Source: Phenylobacterium sp.
GTDB lineage: Bacteria > Pseudomonadota > Alphaproteobacteria > Caulobacterales > Caulobacteraceae
Assembly: GCA_020401865.1 (NCBI GenBank)
Contig: JADCAS010000018.1
Span: 1-64,000, forward strand
Length of the DNA stretch: 64,000 bases
Reading direction: 5' to 3'
This document shows, in pieces, positions 37,614-47,565 of the stretch; positions within the stretch are counted from its first letter, which is position 1, and each line of letters opens with the position of its first letter. Under the pieces are notes generated by a model. It worked only from the letters and a program-made list of their open reading frames with translations, ran no database searches and was not told the origin of the DNA. Position numbers and translations under genes: made by a program.

Positions 37614-39850
37614 GCCAGACGCCCAACCGCAATGGCCTCGGTCTCACCGCCAGCGAGTCCCGGCCATACTGGCCCGAGCCGGCCAAGGCCCCGCCGGGCG
37701 CGCCCAATGTGGTCTGCATCGTCTTCGACGATCTCGGTTTCGCCGACCTGGGCTGTTACGGCTCGGAGATCGCCACGCCGAACATCGACGCCCTGGCCGC
37801 CGGCGGCCTGCGCTACACCAACTTCCACACCACCGCCCTGTGCTCGCCGACCCGCGCCGCCCTGCTGACGGGACGGAACCACCATTCGGTCGGTATGGGC
37901 GGGCTGGCCGACTGGGACCTGGGATTCCCGGGCATGCGCGGCCGCATCGCCCGCAGCGCCGGCACCCTGGCCGAGATGCTGCGGCCCGCCGGCTACAACA
38001 CCTTCGCCACCGGCAAGTGGCACCTGACGCCCACCTTCGAGACCTCCCAGGCCGGGCCCTTCGACCAGTGGCCCCTGCAGCGCGGCTTCGACCGGTACTA
38101 CGGCTTCCTCGAGGGCGAGACCAGCCAGTGGCACCCGGAGCTGGTGCTCGACAACCATCACATCGAGGCGCCCGACCACGAGGGCTATCACCTCTCGGAA
38201 GACATCGTCGACCAGTCCATCGGCTTCATCCGCGCCCAGCGCGCCATCACGCCCGAGAAGCCCTTCTTCCTCTACATGTGCCTCGGCGCCCAGCATGCCC
38301 CGCACCACGCGCCGAAGGCCTTCATCGACCGCTACGAGTCCGTCTTCGCCAAGGGCTGGGACGCCACCCGCGCCGACCGCCTGGCCCGCCAGAAGGCCCT
38401 GGGCCTCGTGCCGGCCGATACCGTCCTGCCGGATCGCAATCCGGGGGTGAAGCCCTGGGACGCCCTGAGCGACGACGAACGGCGGCTGGCCGTCCGGCTC
38501 CAGGCCGCCTTCGCCGGCATGCTCGACCACGCCGACCTGCAGGTGGGCCGGCTGGTGAACTGGCTGCGCGAGCAGGGCTGCCTGGAGAACACCCTGATCA
38601 CCCTGATCTCGGACAACGGCGCCAGCCAGGAGGGCTCGCCCTTCGGCACGGTCAACGCCCTTCGCTACTTCAACGGCGTCCGGGACACCCTGGCCGAGAA
38701 CCTCGAGCATATTGATGCGATCGGCGAGGCCCACCTGAACAACAACTACCCGCTGGGCTGGGCCATGGCCGGCAATACCCCGCTCAAGCGTTACAAGCAG
38801 AACACCCACGGCGGCGGGATCCGCGACCCGCTGATCGTGCACTGGCCGGCGGGGATCCGGCAGGGCGGCGAGATCCGCCACCAGTTCCACCATGTCTGCG
38901 ACATCACGCCCACCGTTCTCGAGGTCACGGGCGTGCAGGCGCCGACCGAGATCCATGGCGTGACCCAGCAGCCCATCGAGGGCACGAGCTTCGCCTACAC
39001 CTTCGGCGATCCGGCCCAGCCCACCCGCAAGCGGACCCAGTACTTCGAGATGCTGGGCCACCGCGGCATCTGGCATGAGGGCTGGAAAGCGGTGACCTGG
39101 CACAAGCCCGGGACCGCCTTCGACGCCGACCAGTGGGAGCTCTACCACCTGGACCAGGACTTCAACGAGATGAACGACCTGGCCGGGCAGGAGCCTGCCC
39201 GCCTTCAGGCCATGATCGCGCGTTGGTTCTCCGAGGCCGGGGCCTGCAACGTCCTGCCCCTGGACGACACCCTGAACCGCTTCGTCAGCTCCAACCCGCA
39301 CAGCGTGGCGTCCCGCCGGCGCTGGGTGCTCCAGACCGGCGGCGGGCGCATCCCGCAGGCGGCGGCCCCCGACATCCGCAACCGGTCCTACCGGATCGAC
39401 GCCCATGTCGAGATCCCGGAGGGCGGCGCCGAGGGCGTTCTGATCGCCCAGGGCGACTGGTGCGGCGGCTACGCCCTCTACCTGAAGGACGGACGGCTCA
39501 TCCACGACTACAACTTCGTCAACCGGCACTATGTGGCGCGATCGGACCGGCCAGTGCCGTCGGGCCGCCACACCCTCAGCTGGGTGGTGCGCAAGACCGG
39601 CGAGTACACCGCCGAGGGCGAGCTGCGGATCGACGATGAACCCTGCGGCTCGGCGGTGCTGCCGCAGACCTACCGCGCCCAGGCCTCGTTCATCGGCATG
39701 GAGATCGGCCGGGCGCCCAAACCGGCGGTGTCGGACTTCGTTGCGCCCTTCCCCTTCACCGGCGTCCTCAACCGTGTCGAAGTCGAGCTCGGGGATGACC
39801 AGCAGACCGATCCGCAGGCCGGCCTCGAAGCGGCGCTTCGCCGCCAGTAG
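37610..39850 (+). CDS. Cys-type sulfatase (arylsulfatase family)
   Basis: A 746-residue sulfatase. The formylglycine motif is C78-S-P-T-R82; metal and substrate residues include FDDLGFADLG, the TGKWHLTP segment and LISDNGAS. An additional C-terminal domain of about 190 residues resembles that of long actinobacterial AtsA-type enzymes. No signal peptide is visible, so the enzyme and its maturase probably act in the cytosol. GAAAGGA precedes the ATG at 37610, which overlaps the maturase stop. The substrate is unknown; an aryl or alkyl sulfate ester is expected. Confidence 0.93.
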   Translation: MSQTPNRNGLGLTASESRPYWPEPAKAPPGAPNVVCIVFDDLGFADLGCYGSEIATPNIDALAAGGLRYTNFHTTALCSPTRAALLTGRNHHSVGMGGLADWDLGFPGMRGRIARSAGTLAEMLRPAGYNTFATGKWHLTPTFETSQAGPFDQWPLQRGFDRYYGFLEGETSQWHPELVLDNHHIEAPDHEGYHLSEDIVDQSIGFIRAQRAITPEKPFFLYMCLGAQHAPHHAPKAFIDRYESVFAKGWDATRADRLARQKALGLVPADTVLPDRNPGVKPWDALSDDERRLAVRLQAAFAGMLDHADLQVGRLVNWLREQGCLENTLITLISDNGASQEGSPFGTVNALRYFNGVRDTLAENLEHIDAIGEAHLNNNYPLGWAMAGNTPLKRYKQNTHGGGIRDPLIVHWPAGIRQGGEIRHQFHHVCDITPTVLEVTGVQAPTEIHGVTQQPIEGTSFAYTFGDPAQPTRKRTQYFEMLGHRGIWHEGWKAVTWHKPGTAFDADQWELYHLDQDFNEMNDLAGQEPARLQAMIARWFSEAGACNVLPLDDTLNRFVSSNPHSVASRRRWVLQTGGGRIPQAAAPDIRNRSYRIDAHVEIPEGGAEGVLIAQGDWCGGYALYLKDGRLIHDYNFVNRHYVARSDRPVPSGRHTLSWVVRKTGEYTAEGELRIDDEPCGSAVLPQTYRAQASFIGMEIGRAPKPAVSDFVAPFPFTGVLNRVEVELGDDQQTDPQAGLEAALRRQ

Positions 39851-39887
39851 TCGGCTCAGCCTCCAGGCTGACGTCGGGTAGGGACTG

Positions 39888-39904
39888 GAAACCCGCCGGG
39901 TTTC
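39888..39904. promoter_or_regulatory. 17-bp near-perfect palindrome
   Basis: GAAACCCG-C-CGGGTTTC lies in the 118-bp gap between the sulfatase and amidohydrolase genes. It might be an operator or a short terminator stem for the sulfatase. A smaller hairpin, AGCCTCCAGGCT, is just upstream at 39858-39869. Confidence 0.35.
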
Positions 39905-39968
39905 GGCCCTACACTCCTATCGACGGCAAGCTGGCGACAGGCTGGCGCTCATTTGGGAAGACGAGGAC

Positions 39969-41723
39969 ATGCTGGACCTGATCATCCGGGGCGGAACGGT
40001 CGTAGACGGAACGGGCGCAGCGCCCGCCGTCGCAGACATCGGGATCCAGGGCGACCGCATCGTCGCCGTGGGCAAGGTGGAGGGTCCGGCCCGGCGCGAG
40101 ATCGACGCCAAGGGCCTGATCGTCACCCCCGGCTGGGTGGACATCCATACCCACTATGACGGCCAGGCCACCTGGGATGCGGTCATGGCGCCCTCCAGCT
40201 GGCATGGCGTCACCACCGCCATCATGGGCAATTGCGGGGTCGGCTTCGCCCCCGTCCGCCCGGGCAGCCAGGACTTCCTGATCGAGCTCATGGAAGGTGT
40301 CGAGGACATTCCCGGCGCCGCCCTGGCCGAAGGCATCGACTGGAAGTGGGAGACCTTCCCCGAATACCTCGACGCCCTGGAAGCCAAGCCGCGGGCCATC
40401 GACGTGGGCGTCCACGTGCCTCACGGCTCGGTCCGGGCCTATGTCCTCGGGGACCGCTGCAACACCGATTACAAGCCTGACGCCACCGAGATCGCCGAAA
40501 TGGCCCAGATCGTACACGAGGGCGTCGCCGCCGGCGCCCTGGGCTTCTCCACCTCCCGCACCCTGCTGCACAAGGACGTTCACGGCGTCCACGTGCCCGG
40601 CACCTTCGCCGGCTCCGACGAGATGCTGGCCCTGGGCCTGTCCATGAAGGGGCTGACCCACGGCGTCTTCGAAATGGTCTCCGACCACCTGGGCGATGAC
40701 GACGAATGGGCCTGGGTCAAGGGCTTCGTGGAGGAGACCGGCCTGCCCGTCACCCTCGTGGCCACCTCGGCCGGCGCCTACCAGGGCGACAAGATGTTCA
40801 ACATCGCCGAGGAGTCCCGCCAGAAGGGCATGGACATCCGCCCGCAGATCGCCGGCCGGCCGACGGGCGTTCTGCACGGCCTGACCTCCAACTTCCACAT
40901 CTTCCTCGCCAGCCCGACCTGGAAGTCGGAGCTTGAGGCCCTGTCCGTCGAGGAAAAGGTCGCCGCCATGGGCCGGCCGGACATCCGCGCCGCCCTGCTC
41001 TCCGAGGACTCGCCCCTGATCCGCGCGGCCACCTCCGCGCCTGTCGGCGGCCAGGTCGCCGGCCTCGATGGCCTCCTCTGGCGCATCTTCCCCCTCGGCG
41101 AGCGCCCGAACTACGAGCCCGACCGCGAGGGCAGTGTCGCCGGCATGGCCGAAGCGGCCGGCGTCTCTCCGGTGGAGATGATGTACGACCTCTTGCTCCG
41201 CGACGGCGGCAAGGAGCTCTTCTACCAGCCCCTCGGCGGCTACCAGACCTACAACTTCGACTTCTTCCGCAAGAACATGCAGCACCCCAACGTGCTGTTC
41301 GGCCTGTCCGACGGCGGGGCCCACTGCGGGGTCATCGCCGACGCCGGCATGCCGACCTTCATCCTGACCCACTGGGCCCGCGACCGGGTCAAGGGCGAGC
41401 AGTTCCCCCTGGAGTTCCTGGTCCGCAAGCTGACCAGCGACACCGCCCGGGCCTACGGCCTCAACGACCGCGGCCGGATCGCGCCAGGCCTCCTGGCCGA
41501 CCTCAACGTCATCGCCTTCGAGTCGCTGCGCCTGTTCCGCCCCGAGGCGATCCACGACCTGCCTGCGGGCGGCCGACGCCTCGTCCAGCGGGCCGAGGGC
41601 TATCGCTACACGGTCAAGTCCGGCCAGGTGACCTTCGAGAACGGCCGGCACACCGGCGCCCTTCCCGGCGGCCTGGTCCGGGGCGGCCGCGAGGCGGTGA
41701 TCCTGCCGCTGGCGGCGGAATAG
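39969..41723 (+). CDS. Amidohydrolase, N-acyl-D-amino-acid deacylase-like family
   Basis: A 584-residue TIM-barrel amidohydrolase (Amidohydro_3/D-aminoacylase group). Metal-binding sites are [11 protein letters not shown] near residue 60 and [15 protein letters not shown] in the last third; GNCGVGFAP is typical of this branch. It would hydrolyse an amide or related bond in the cytosol. GACGAGGAC precedes the ATG. It is downstream of the sulfatase and upstream of the PHP hydrolase, all rightward. Confidence 0.9.
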   Translation: MLDLIIRGGTVVDGTGAAPAVADIGIQGDRIVAVGKVEGPARREIDAKGLIVTPGWVDIHTHYDGQATWDAVMAPSSWHGVTTAIMGNCGVGFAPVRPGSQDFLIELMEGVEDIPGAALAEGIDWKWETFPEYLDALEAKPRAIDVGVHVPHGSVRAYVLGDRCNTDYKPDATEIAEMAQIVHEGVAAGALGFSTSRTLLHKDVHGVHVPGTFAGSDEMLALGLSMKGLTHGVFEMVSDHLGDDDEWAWVKGFVEETGLPVTLVATSAGAYQGDKMFNIAEESRQKGMDIRPQIAGRPTGVLHGLTSNFHIFLASPTWKSELEALSVEEKVAAMGRPDIRAALLSEDSPLIRAATSAPVGGQVAGLDGLLWRIFPLGERPNYEPDREGSVAGMAEAAGVSPVEMMYDLLLRDGGKELFYQPLGGYQTYNFDFFRKNMQHPNVLFGLSDGGAHCGVIADAGMPTFILTHWARDRVKGEQFPLEFLVRKLTSDTARAYGLNDRGRIAPGLLADLNVIAFESLRLFRPEAIHDLPAGGRRLVQRAEGYRYTVKSGQVTFENGRHTGALPGGLVRGGREAVILPLAAE

Positions 41724-41793
41724 TCCCGCGCGGCTGGCATCATTCTGTCATCCCGGGGCGCCAGACTTCGCGACCCGGGAATGGAGACAGAGC

Positions 41794-43320
41794 ATGATCC
41801 CACGTCAGACCGAGCGCCGGGGGCTGCGTCCCCGCCCATGGGCCTTCCTCGTGGGGCTCTTCTGCCTGATGGGCGTATCCTTCGGCGCCCACGCGGAGCC
41901 GGTCGAGATCGATCTCCGCGGCGTGATCACCCAGGCGGATCACGAGACCTATGTCGAGGTCCCCTTCTCCGTCCCGGAGAACACCGAGCGCCTGACCGTG
42001 ACCTTCGCGTACGACCGGGCGAACAGGACCGTGATCGACCTCGGGATCCGCGACCCGAACGGCTTCCGCGGCTGGAGCGGCGGCAACAGGTCGACCTTCA
42101 CCCTGGCCTCCAGTGACGCCACCTCCGCCTACATCCCGGGCTTCCTCCCCCCGGGCGAATGGCGACTGATCCTTGGCGTCCCCAACATCCGGAAAGGGAC
42201 GTCGGCGTCCTGGAGCGCCCGGGTCCGCCTCGACCCGCGGGGGGCGCCGTCTCCGGGATCGGTCTTCCACGAGGGCGCGGTCCGGACAGGGCCCGGCTGG
42301 TACCGGGGCGACCTTCACACCCATTCCGGCCACAGTGACGGCAGCTGCGACAGCCTCTCCGGGCGTCGGGTCCCCTGCCCCGTCTTCCGGACGCTGGAGG
42401 CGGCCCGGGCGGCGGGCCTCGACTTCATCGCCCTGACCGAACACAACTCGACATCGGTCTATCCCGAGCTGCGGGCCCTGCAGGCCTATTACGACACCCT
42501 CCTGGTGCTGCCGGGGCGGGAGATCACGACCTTCCAGGGCCACGCCAACGTCTTCGGCGTGACCAGCCCCCTGCCCTTCCAGCTCGGCTCTGCGCGCGCG
42601 CGAACCCTCGACGCCGTGCTCGACGCCGTAGAGGCCGAAGGCGGGCTCCTGTCGATCAATCATCCCGGCATGCCCACTGGAGAAGCATGCATGGGCTGCG
42701 GCTGGACCGCGCCCATCCCGGACTGTCGCCGCATCACCGCCGTGGAGATCGCCAACGGCGGCGGCCTGCGCCTGACCGGTTCGGCGGAGGGCCCGCTGTC
42801 CGGCCTGCCCTTCTGGGAGAGCCTTCTCGACCGCGGCTGCCGCGTCACCGGCATCGCCGGCAGCGACAACCATGACCCCGATTCAAGGAACGGCGGCCAG
42901 CCCCCCGTGGGGCGGCCCGCCACCGTGATCTACGCCGCCGAACTCTCCCAAACCGCGATCCTGGAGGGGCTGAGGCGCGGCCGGGTCTTCGTGGACCTCG
43001 GCGCCCCCGCCGGCGCCTCCGTCGATCTCAAGGTCGCGTCCGGCAAGGTGCGGGCGGACATGGGCGAGACCCTCCGGGTCCGGAGCGGCGCCCCTCTGCG
43101 CCTGGCGGCGGCTGTTTCCGGCCTTCCCGAGGGAACCGTCGAGTTCGTCGCGGGCGGGGGCGGCAATCCCATCTCCCGCACGCCGGCCCCGATCCGTGGC
43201 CTTTCGGAGGTCACGGCTGAACTCCGGCCTGCGCCGGGCCTGAAGTGGGTCCGGGCCGACGTCCGCGGACCCGACGGGCGTCTCCTGCTGATCGGCAACC
43301 CGGTCTATCTGCAGAACTGA
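41794..43320 (+). CDS. Secreted CehA/McbA-like PHP-domain metallohydrolase
   Basis: A 508-residue exported protein. The signal peptide ends near residue 34 (FGAHA). A beta-sandwich-like N-terminal part precedes a PHP domain with YRGDLHTHSGHSDGSC, DFIALTEHN, GREITTFQGHANVFG, INHPGMP and IAGSDNHDP. CehA and McbA, of the same family, cleave the carbamate insecticide carbaryl; other members act on esters or phosphoesters. Periplasmic location is inferred. It precedes the TonB receptor. Confidence 0.88.
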   Translation: MIPRQTERRGLRPRPWAFLVGLFCLMGVSFGAHAEPVEIDLRGVITQADHETYVEVPFSVPENTERLTVTFAYDRANRTVIDLGIRDPNGFRGWSGGNRSTFTLASSDATSAYIPGFLPPGEWRLILGVPNIRKGTSASWSARVRLDPRGAPSPGSVFHEGAVRTGPGWYRGDLHTHSGHSDGSCDSLSGRRVPCPVFRTLEAARAAGLDFIALTEHNSTSVYPELRALQAYYDTLLVLPGREITTFQGHANVFGVTSPLPFQLGSARARTLDAVLDAVEAEGGLLSINHPGMPTGEACMGCGWTAPIPDCRRITAVEIANGGGLRLTGSAEGPLSGLPFWESLLDRGCRVTGIAGSDNHDPDSRNGGQPPVGRPATVIYAAELSQTAILEGLRRGRVFVDLGAPAGASVDLKVASGKVRADMGETLRVRSGAPLRLAAAVSGLPEGTVEFVAGGGGNPISRTPAPIRGLSEVTAELRPAPGLKWVRADVRGPDGRLLLIGNPVYLQN

Positions 43321-43427
43321 TCCCGGAGCGTCACCGAGTCTTCGCGCGACGGTAAAGGAACTGTGACCCTCAGGTCCTAGCACCCCCATGAGCCGAAGCC
43401 GGCCATGTCAATCGATTGGGGGTCATC

Positions 43428-45926
43428 ATGCGTCTGTCCATCACTCTTCTGGGCGGCGTCGCCGCCGTGGCGATCTCCACAGGTGCGTCGCCTTCCCATG
43501 CCGCACCCGCCGACCGGGCGGACTCCCAGGTCGATGAACTGATCGTCACGGGTCGCGCCGGGTCCCTCGACCGACGCCGGGTTGAAGCCAGCTACGCCAT
43601 CACCACCCTGGACGAAGCCGCCCTGCGCCTCCAGGCGCCCATGTCCACGGCGGAAGTGTTCAAGGCCATCCCCGGTTTCTGGGTTGAGGCCTCTGGCGGC
43701 GAAGCCTCCAACAATGTGCGGACGCGGGGCATACCCACGGATGGATATTCGTCGGTGACGATCCAGGAGGACGGCCTCACCATCCAGCACGATGGCGGCC
43801 TGGGCTGGTTGAACGCCGACCAGTCCTTCCGGCTCGACGAGACCATCGGGCGAGTTGAGGCCGTTCGCGGCGGTCCCGCCTCCATCTTCGCCTCCAACTC
43901 CCCAGGCGGCACGGTCAACTTCATCACCCGAAAGGCCGGCGAGACCGCAGAGGGCCTCGTCAAGGCGACCGTCGGCGACTACGGCATGTACCGGGCGGAC
44001 TTCTGGTACGGCGCACCCCTGGGGGAGGGCTGGGGCCTGACCCTGGGCGGCTTCTACCGCTCGGACGAGGGCGTCCGGAGCCCGGGCTTCACCCAGAACA
44101 AGGGCGGGCAGGTCCGGATCGGACTGTCGAAGACGTTCGAGTCCGGCCGCCTCGACGTGAACGTCAAGCATATCGCGGACAACATCGGGTTCCTCCTCCC
44201 GGTTCCGCTGACCTTCAATGACAAGCAGGAACCCAAGGGCGTTCCGGGGTTCGACGCCAATTACGGGACCCTGGCCGGCCCGGATAACCGCCTGGTCAGC
44301 TTCCGGAACGTGAGCGGTCCCTTCGCCTTCGACCTCGGCAAGGGCACGGACGTGAGCCTGACGGCGATCACGGTCCGGCTGGACCTGGAGGTTGGCGCCG
44401 GCTGGCGACTGCAGAACACCGGCCGTTACCGGACCAGCGACATCGTTCGCAACGGGCTCTTCCCGACTGGCAACATCGAGACGGCGACCGGCCGGCTGAA
44501 CGGCCTTCGCAACGCCGCCCTTGCCGCCTTCCCGGGTGCGGTGGACGTCCAGTACCGCTACGCCACCTCCGGAGCCGCCTTTGACCCCGCGACCGCCAAC
44601 GGCAACGGCCTGGTGGTCAGCGGAAACCTGCTCAGCGTATCGGTCCCCCTTAACGAGTTCACCAACGATCTCCGGCTCGTTCGGATGTTCGAATTCGCTG
44701 GCCAGACCCACGACATCGCCGTCGGCGCCTATGTGTCGGACTACAGCTACGACTACGACCGGTACATGGCGACGTCCAACCTGGAGGTCCGCGACCAGGC
44801 CCGCCGCCTCGACATTGTGGCGGTCAACGCCTCCGGCGGGATTGCCGGCCGGGTCACCGAGAACGGCATCCTCCGCTACGGGTCGCTGTTCGATAACGCC
44901 GCCATCGACGCCCGGGTCTTCGCATTCTATGCGTCCGATGAGTGGCAGGTGACCCCCCAGCTCCGGATCGACGCGGGCGTTCGCCAGGAGCGGATCGAGT
45001 TTTCCGGCTCCGTCGAAGGCAAGCAGACCGTGGACCTGGGTGTCGCCGGCACCCTTGCCGACAACCAGGTGATCACCGGGACGGGCGCCTTCACCCCCAT
45101 CGATCGCGCTTATTCGGGCCTGAGCTGGACACTCGGCGCCAACTATCAATTCGAAGATCGCCTCGGCGTCTTCGCCCGATACACCGACACAGTGCGCCTC
45201 CCCGCGCCATCGGAGTTCCAGGGCAGCCCCGGGGACGCCCTCCGGACGGACATCAAGAAGACCCCGGTCCAGATGATCGAGGCCGGGCTGAAGTGGCGGA
45301 CGGATGTCTTCGACCTCTACGCCACGGCCTTCCAGACCCGGTTTGAGAACATCCGGTTCAATGACAACGTCTTCAACAGCGCCACCAACAGTTTCACCAC
45401 CCGCGTCGCCTACGGCTCAACCCGGACCTCCGGCGTTGAGATCGAGGGTGTCCTCAAGCCGATGGCGGGCTGGGATGTCGCCGGCGCTGTGTCCTGGCAG
45501 AGCCCTGAGTACGACAGCTTCCGGTTCACCGAGAATGTGGGCGGGGTCCCGACGGTCCGTAATTTCGGCGGAAACCAGCTGATCCGTGTCCCGAAGGTGG
45601 GGGTCCGGCTCGTCCCGGCGGTCAATCTCCTGGAGGGCGCGGTCCGGATCGAACTGCCGGTCGAGCACTACAGCAAGCGCTTCGCCGATGTGGCCAACAG
45701 CCAGTCCCTGGCCGAGTATACGGTGATCAACCTCAATGCGCGCTGGAATGTCAGCGACCGGATGGCGGTGTCGCTCGCCGGGGTGAACCTGACCAACGTC
45801 ATCGGCCTGACCGAAGGCAATCCCCGCGCCGGCCAGTTCATCTCCGGCGACGCCGGCGCCCGCTACTACCTGGCCCGGCCCATCCTCGGGACATCCTGGC
45901 GCGCAGCCCTCACCTACCGGTTCTGA
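43428..45926 (+). CDS. TonB-dependent receptor
   Basis: An 832-residue outer-membrane receptor. Signal peptide about residues 1-26; a TonB-box-like VDELIVTG follows; the plug domain contains NVRTRGIPTDGYSSVTIQEDG and VEAVRGGPASIFASNSPGG; the barrel ends with the terminal Phe (ALTYRF). GGGGGT precedes ATG 43428. No Fur-like site or siderophore gene is near; linkage to the hydrolase block suggests import of its substrate. No inner-membrane importer gene is adjacent. Confidence 0.94.
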   Translation: MRLSITLLGGVAAVAISTGASPSHAAPADRADSQVDELIVTGRAGSLDRRRVEASYAITTLDEAALRLQAPMSTAEVFKAIPGFWVEASGGEASNNVRTRGIPTDGYSSVTIQEDGLTIQHDGGLGWLNADQSFRLDETIGRVEAVRGGPASIFASNSPGGTVNFITRKAGETAEGLVKATVGDYGMYRADFWYGAPLGEGWGLTLGGFYRSDEGVRSPGFTQNKGGQVRIGLSKTFESGRLDVNVKHIADNIGFLLPVPLTFNDKQEPKGVPGFDANYGTLAGPDNRLVSFRNVSGPFAFDLGKGTDVSLTAITVRLDLEVGAGWRLQNTGRYRTSDIVRNGLFPTGNIETATGRLNGLRNAALAAFPGAVDVQYRYATSGAAFDPATANGNGLVVSGNLLSVSVPLNEFTNDLRLVRMFEFAGQTHDIAVGAYVSDYSYDYDRYMATSNLEVRDQARRLDIVAVNASGGIAGRVTENGILRYGSLFDNAAIDARVFAFYASDEWQVTPQLRIDAGVRQERIEFSGSVEGKQTVDLGVAGTLADNQVITGTGAFTPIDRAYSGLSWTLGANYQFEDRLGVFARYTDTVRLPAPSEFQGSPGDALRTDIKKTPVQMIEAGLKWRTDVFDLYATAFQTRFENIRFNDNVFNSATNSFTTRVAYGSTRTSGVEIEGVLKPMAGWDVAGAVSWQSPEYDSFRFTENVGGVPTVRNFGGNQLIRVPKVGVRLVPAVNLLEGAVRIELPVEHYSKRFADVANSQSLAEYTVINLNARWNVSDRMAVSLAGVNLTNVIGLTEGNPRAGQFISGDAGARYYLARPILGTSWRAALTYRF

Positions 45927-46098
45927 GGTGCGGGAGGGCGTCTGGTCAGGATGAAGTCTCCCGGGCGTCCCGCCGGGGACCCAGCCCTGCTTACCCAGGG
46001 TGCGGCGATGCCTGACGAACCTGCAGCTTGGGTCGTCGCCAGCGCCCGGCGCCGACAAGATTGTTGACGAAAGGGAGGCTCGGGCGAAGCCTCACGGA

Positions 46099-46584
46099 AT
46101 GGTCCGAGCCCTCTCTCCGCCCCCCACCCTCCGCTTCGAACTGGACGACCTCTCCCGCCCACCGGTCCGGGACCTGGTGGCACGTCACCTCGCCGGCATG
46201 CACGCCCAGAGCCCGCCGGAGAGCGTCCACGCCCTCGCCCTGGAGGGGCTGAAGGCGCCCGCCATCCGGTTCTGGAGCGCCTGGAGCGGCCAGACGCTTG
46301 CCGGCATGGGGGCGTTGCGCCGGATCGACGCGGAGAGTGGCGAGATCAAGTCCATGCGGGTGGCGGACGCCTTTCTCGGCCAGGGCGTCGGCCGGGCCAT
46401 CCTGGATCACATCCTGGCGGAGGCCCGGGGCCTGGGCCTTGCGGCCCTCTGGCTGGAGACCGGCTCGGTGGACGGCTTCATTCCGGCCCGCACCCTCTAC
46501 CAGAGCGCCGGGTTCACCGCCTGCGGGCCCTTCGACACCTACGGCCCGGATCCCTTCAGCGTCTTCATGACCCTCAAGCTCTGA
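46099..46584 (+). CDS. GNAT family N-acetyltransferase
   Basis: A 161-residue GNAT enzyme. The acetyl-CoA loop is in ADAFLGQGVGRAIL, followed by LWLETGS and the YQSAGFTACGPF motif, as in PhnO/RimI-like small-molecule acetyltransferases. The start is uncertain: 46099 gives a normal length but has a weak ribosome-binding site, and an in-frame codon lies upstream at 46000. Substrate unknown. Confidence 0.85.
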   Translation: MVRALSPPPTLRFELDDLSRPPVRDLVARHLAGMHAQSPPESVHALALEGLKAPAIRFWSAWSGQTLAGMGALRRIDAESGEIKSMRVADAFLGQGVGRAILDHILAEARGLGLAALWLETGSVDGFIPARTLYQSAGFTACGPFDTYGPDPFSVFMTLKL

Positions 46585-46598
46585 GGCTCATCGCCCGC

Positions 46599-47462
46599 TC
46601 AGGACTTCGGCCTGAGGCCGAGCCGGTCGGCGATCACCCCGTCGATCAGGCGCTTCGGCAAAAGCCGCGGCAGCCACCAGTTCACCAGCGGCTGCGGCAC
46701 GGGCGCATAGCGGGGCTTCGGACGGGCGGCGGTGAGCGCCTCCAGCACCACATCGGCGACGACGGAGGCCTCCAGCCCCTCCTCATCCATCGCCGCGAGG
46801 CTCTCCTCCAGCCGGGCGAGCGGGGCGGCCCAGCCCGTGCCTTCATAGCGCGACCGGTCGACGGCGGCGCCCTTGTCCCAGATCGGCGTCTTCACCGCGC
46901 CGGGCCCGACCACGATCACATCGACGCCCGTGAGCATGAGTTCGCGGCGCAGGCTTTCGGAATAGCCTTCCAGCCCATGCTTGGACGCGGCGTAGGCGGC
47001 GGTGAAGGGATAGCCGAACTTGCCCGACACCGAGGTGATGTTGACGATCCGGCCCTTGGGGCCCGCCGCGCCCGGCACGGCGCCGAGCAGGGGGCCGAAG
47101 GCCTGCACCGCCCGCATGGCGCCGACCAGATTGGTGTCGATCACGCGCTGGATCTCGTCGAGGGGCTGGCTCAATGCAGGACCCGGCAAGGCGACGCCGG
47201 CGTTGTTCACCAGGCCGCCCAGACGGCTCCCCGCAAGACGGGCCTCGATCTCGGCCGCAGCGCGGGCCAGGCTCGCGGCGTCCGTCACATCCGCCAGCAC
47301 CGGCTCGACAAGCGCGCCGAAGGCCTCCGTCAGGGAGAGGGCGTCGGCCTCCTTGCGCACGGTCGGGAAGGTCCGCACGCCGGCCTTCGCCAGCCGCTCG
47401 ACGCAGGCCCGTCCGATGCCGCTCGAGGCGCCCGTCACCACCACCGGTCCGATCACGCTCAT
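46599..47462 (-). CDS. Short-chain dehydrogenase/reductase
   Basis: A 287-residue classical SDR with cofactor loop VTGASSGIGRA (residues 9-19), NNAG, and catalytic YAASKHG. A longer C-terminal part contains a Pro-rich PKPRYAPVPQPLVNWW segment. GAAGGAG precedes the ATG. It lies downstream of the DUF3833 lipoprotein gene on the same strand with a 103-bp gap that holds what may be a gene remnant. Substrate unknown. Confidence 0.9.
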   Translation of the reverse strand: MSVIGPVVVTGASSGIGRACVERLAKAGVRTFPTVRKEADALSLTEAFGALVEPVLADVTDAASLARAAAEIEARLAGSRLGGLVNNAGVALPGPALSQPLDEIQRVIDTNLVGAMRAVQAFGPLLGAVPGAAGPKGRIVNITSVSGKFGYPFTAAYAASKHGLEGYSESLRRELMLTGVDVIVVGPGAVKTPIWDKGAAVDRSRYEGTGWAAPLARLEESLAAMDEEGLEASVVADVVLEALTAARPKPRYAPVPQPLVNWWLPRLLPKRLIDGVIADRLGLRPKS

Positions 47463-47485
47463 GCTCCTTCACCGCAGCGATCATT

Positions 47486-47565
47486 TCAGGCGGCCGGGGC
47501 CGCCTTGGCGCTCGCGCGCATCAGTCCGCCGACGCGTTCCGAGCGCTCGCCGTATTGAGACGTCG
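47486..47565 (-). pseudogene. Possible C-terminal remnant of a lost gene
   Basis: Between the DUF3833 stop and the SDR start, one frame reads QYGERSERVGGLM and continues to a stop at 47486, with a protein-like composition and no start codon of its own. The frame stays open back into the DUF3833 gene in a different register. It may be the tail of a deleted gene of the original operon, or a chance open stretch in GC-rich DNA. Confidence 0.25.

Noticed and set aside
37475..39571. Long open frames on the strand opposite to the sulfatase, amidohydrolase, receptor, aspS and RND genes, some above 500 codons
   Set aside because: They mirror strongly GC3-biased genes, have no ribosome-binding sites or family motifs, and their products are Gly/Arg/Ala/Pro-rich; the known genes explain the region.
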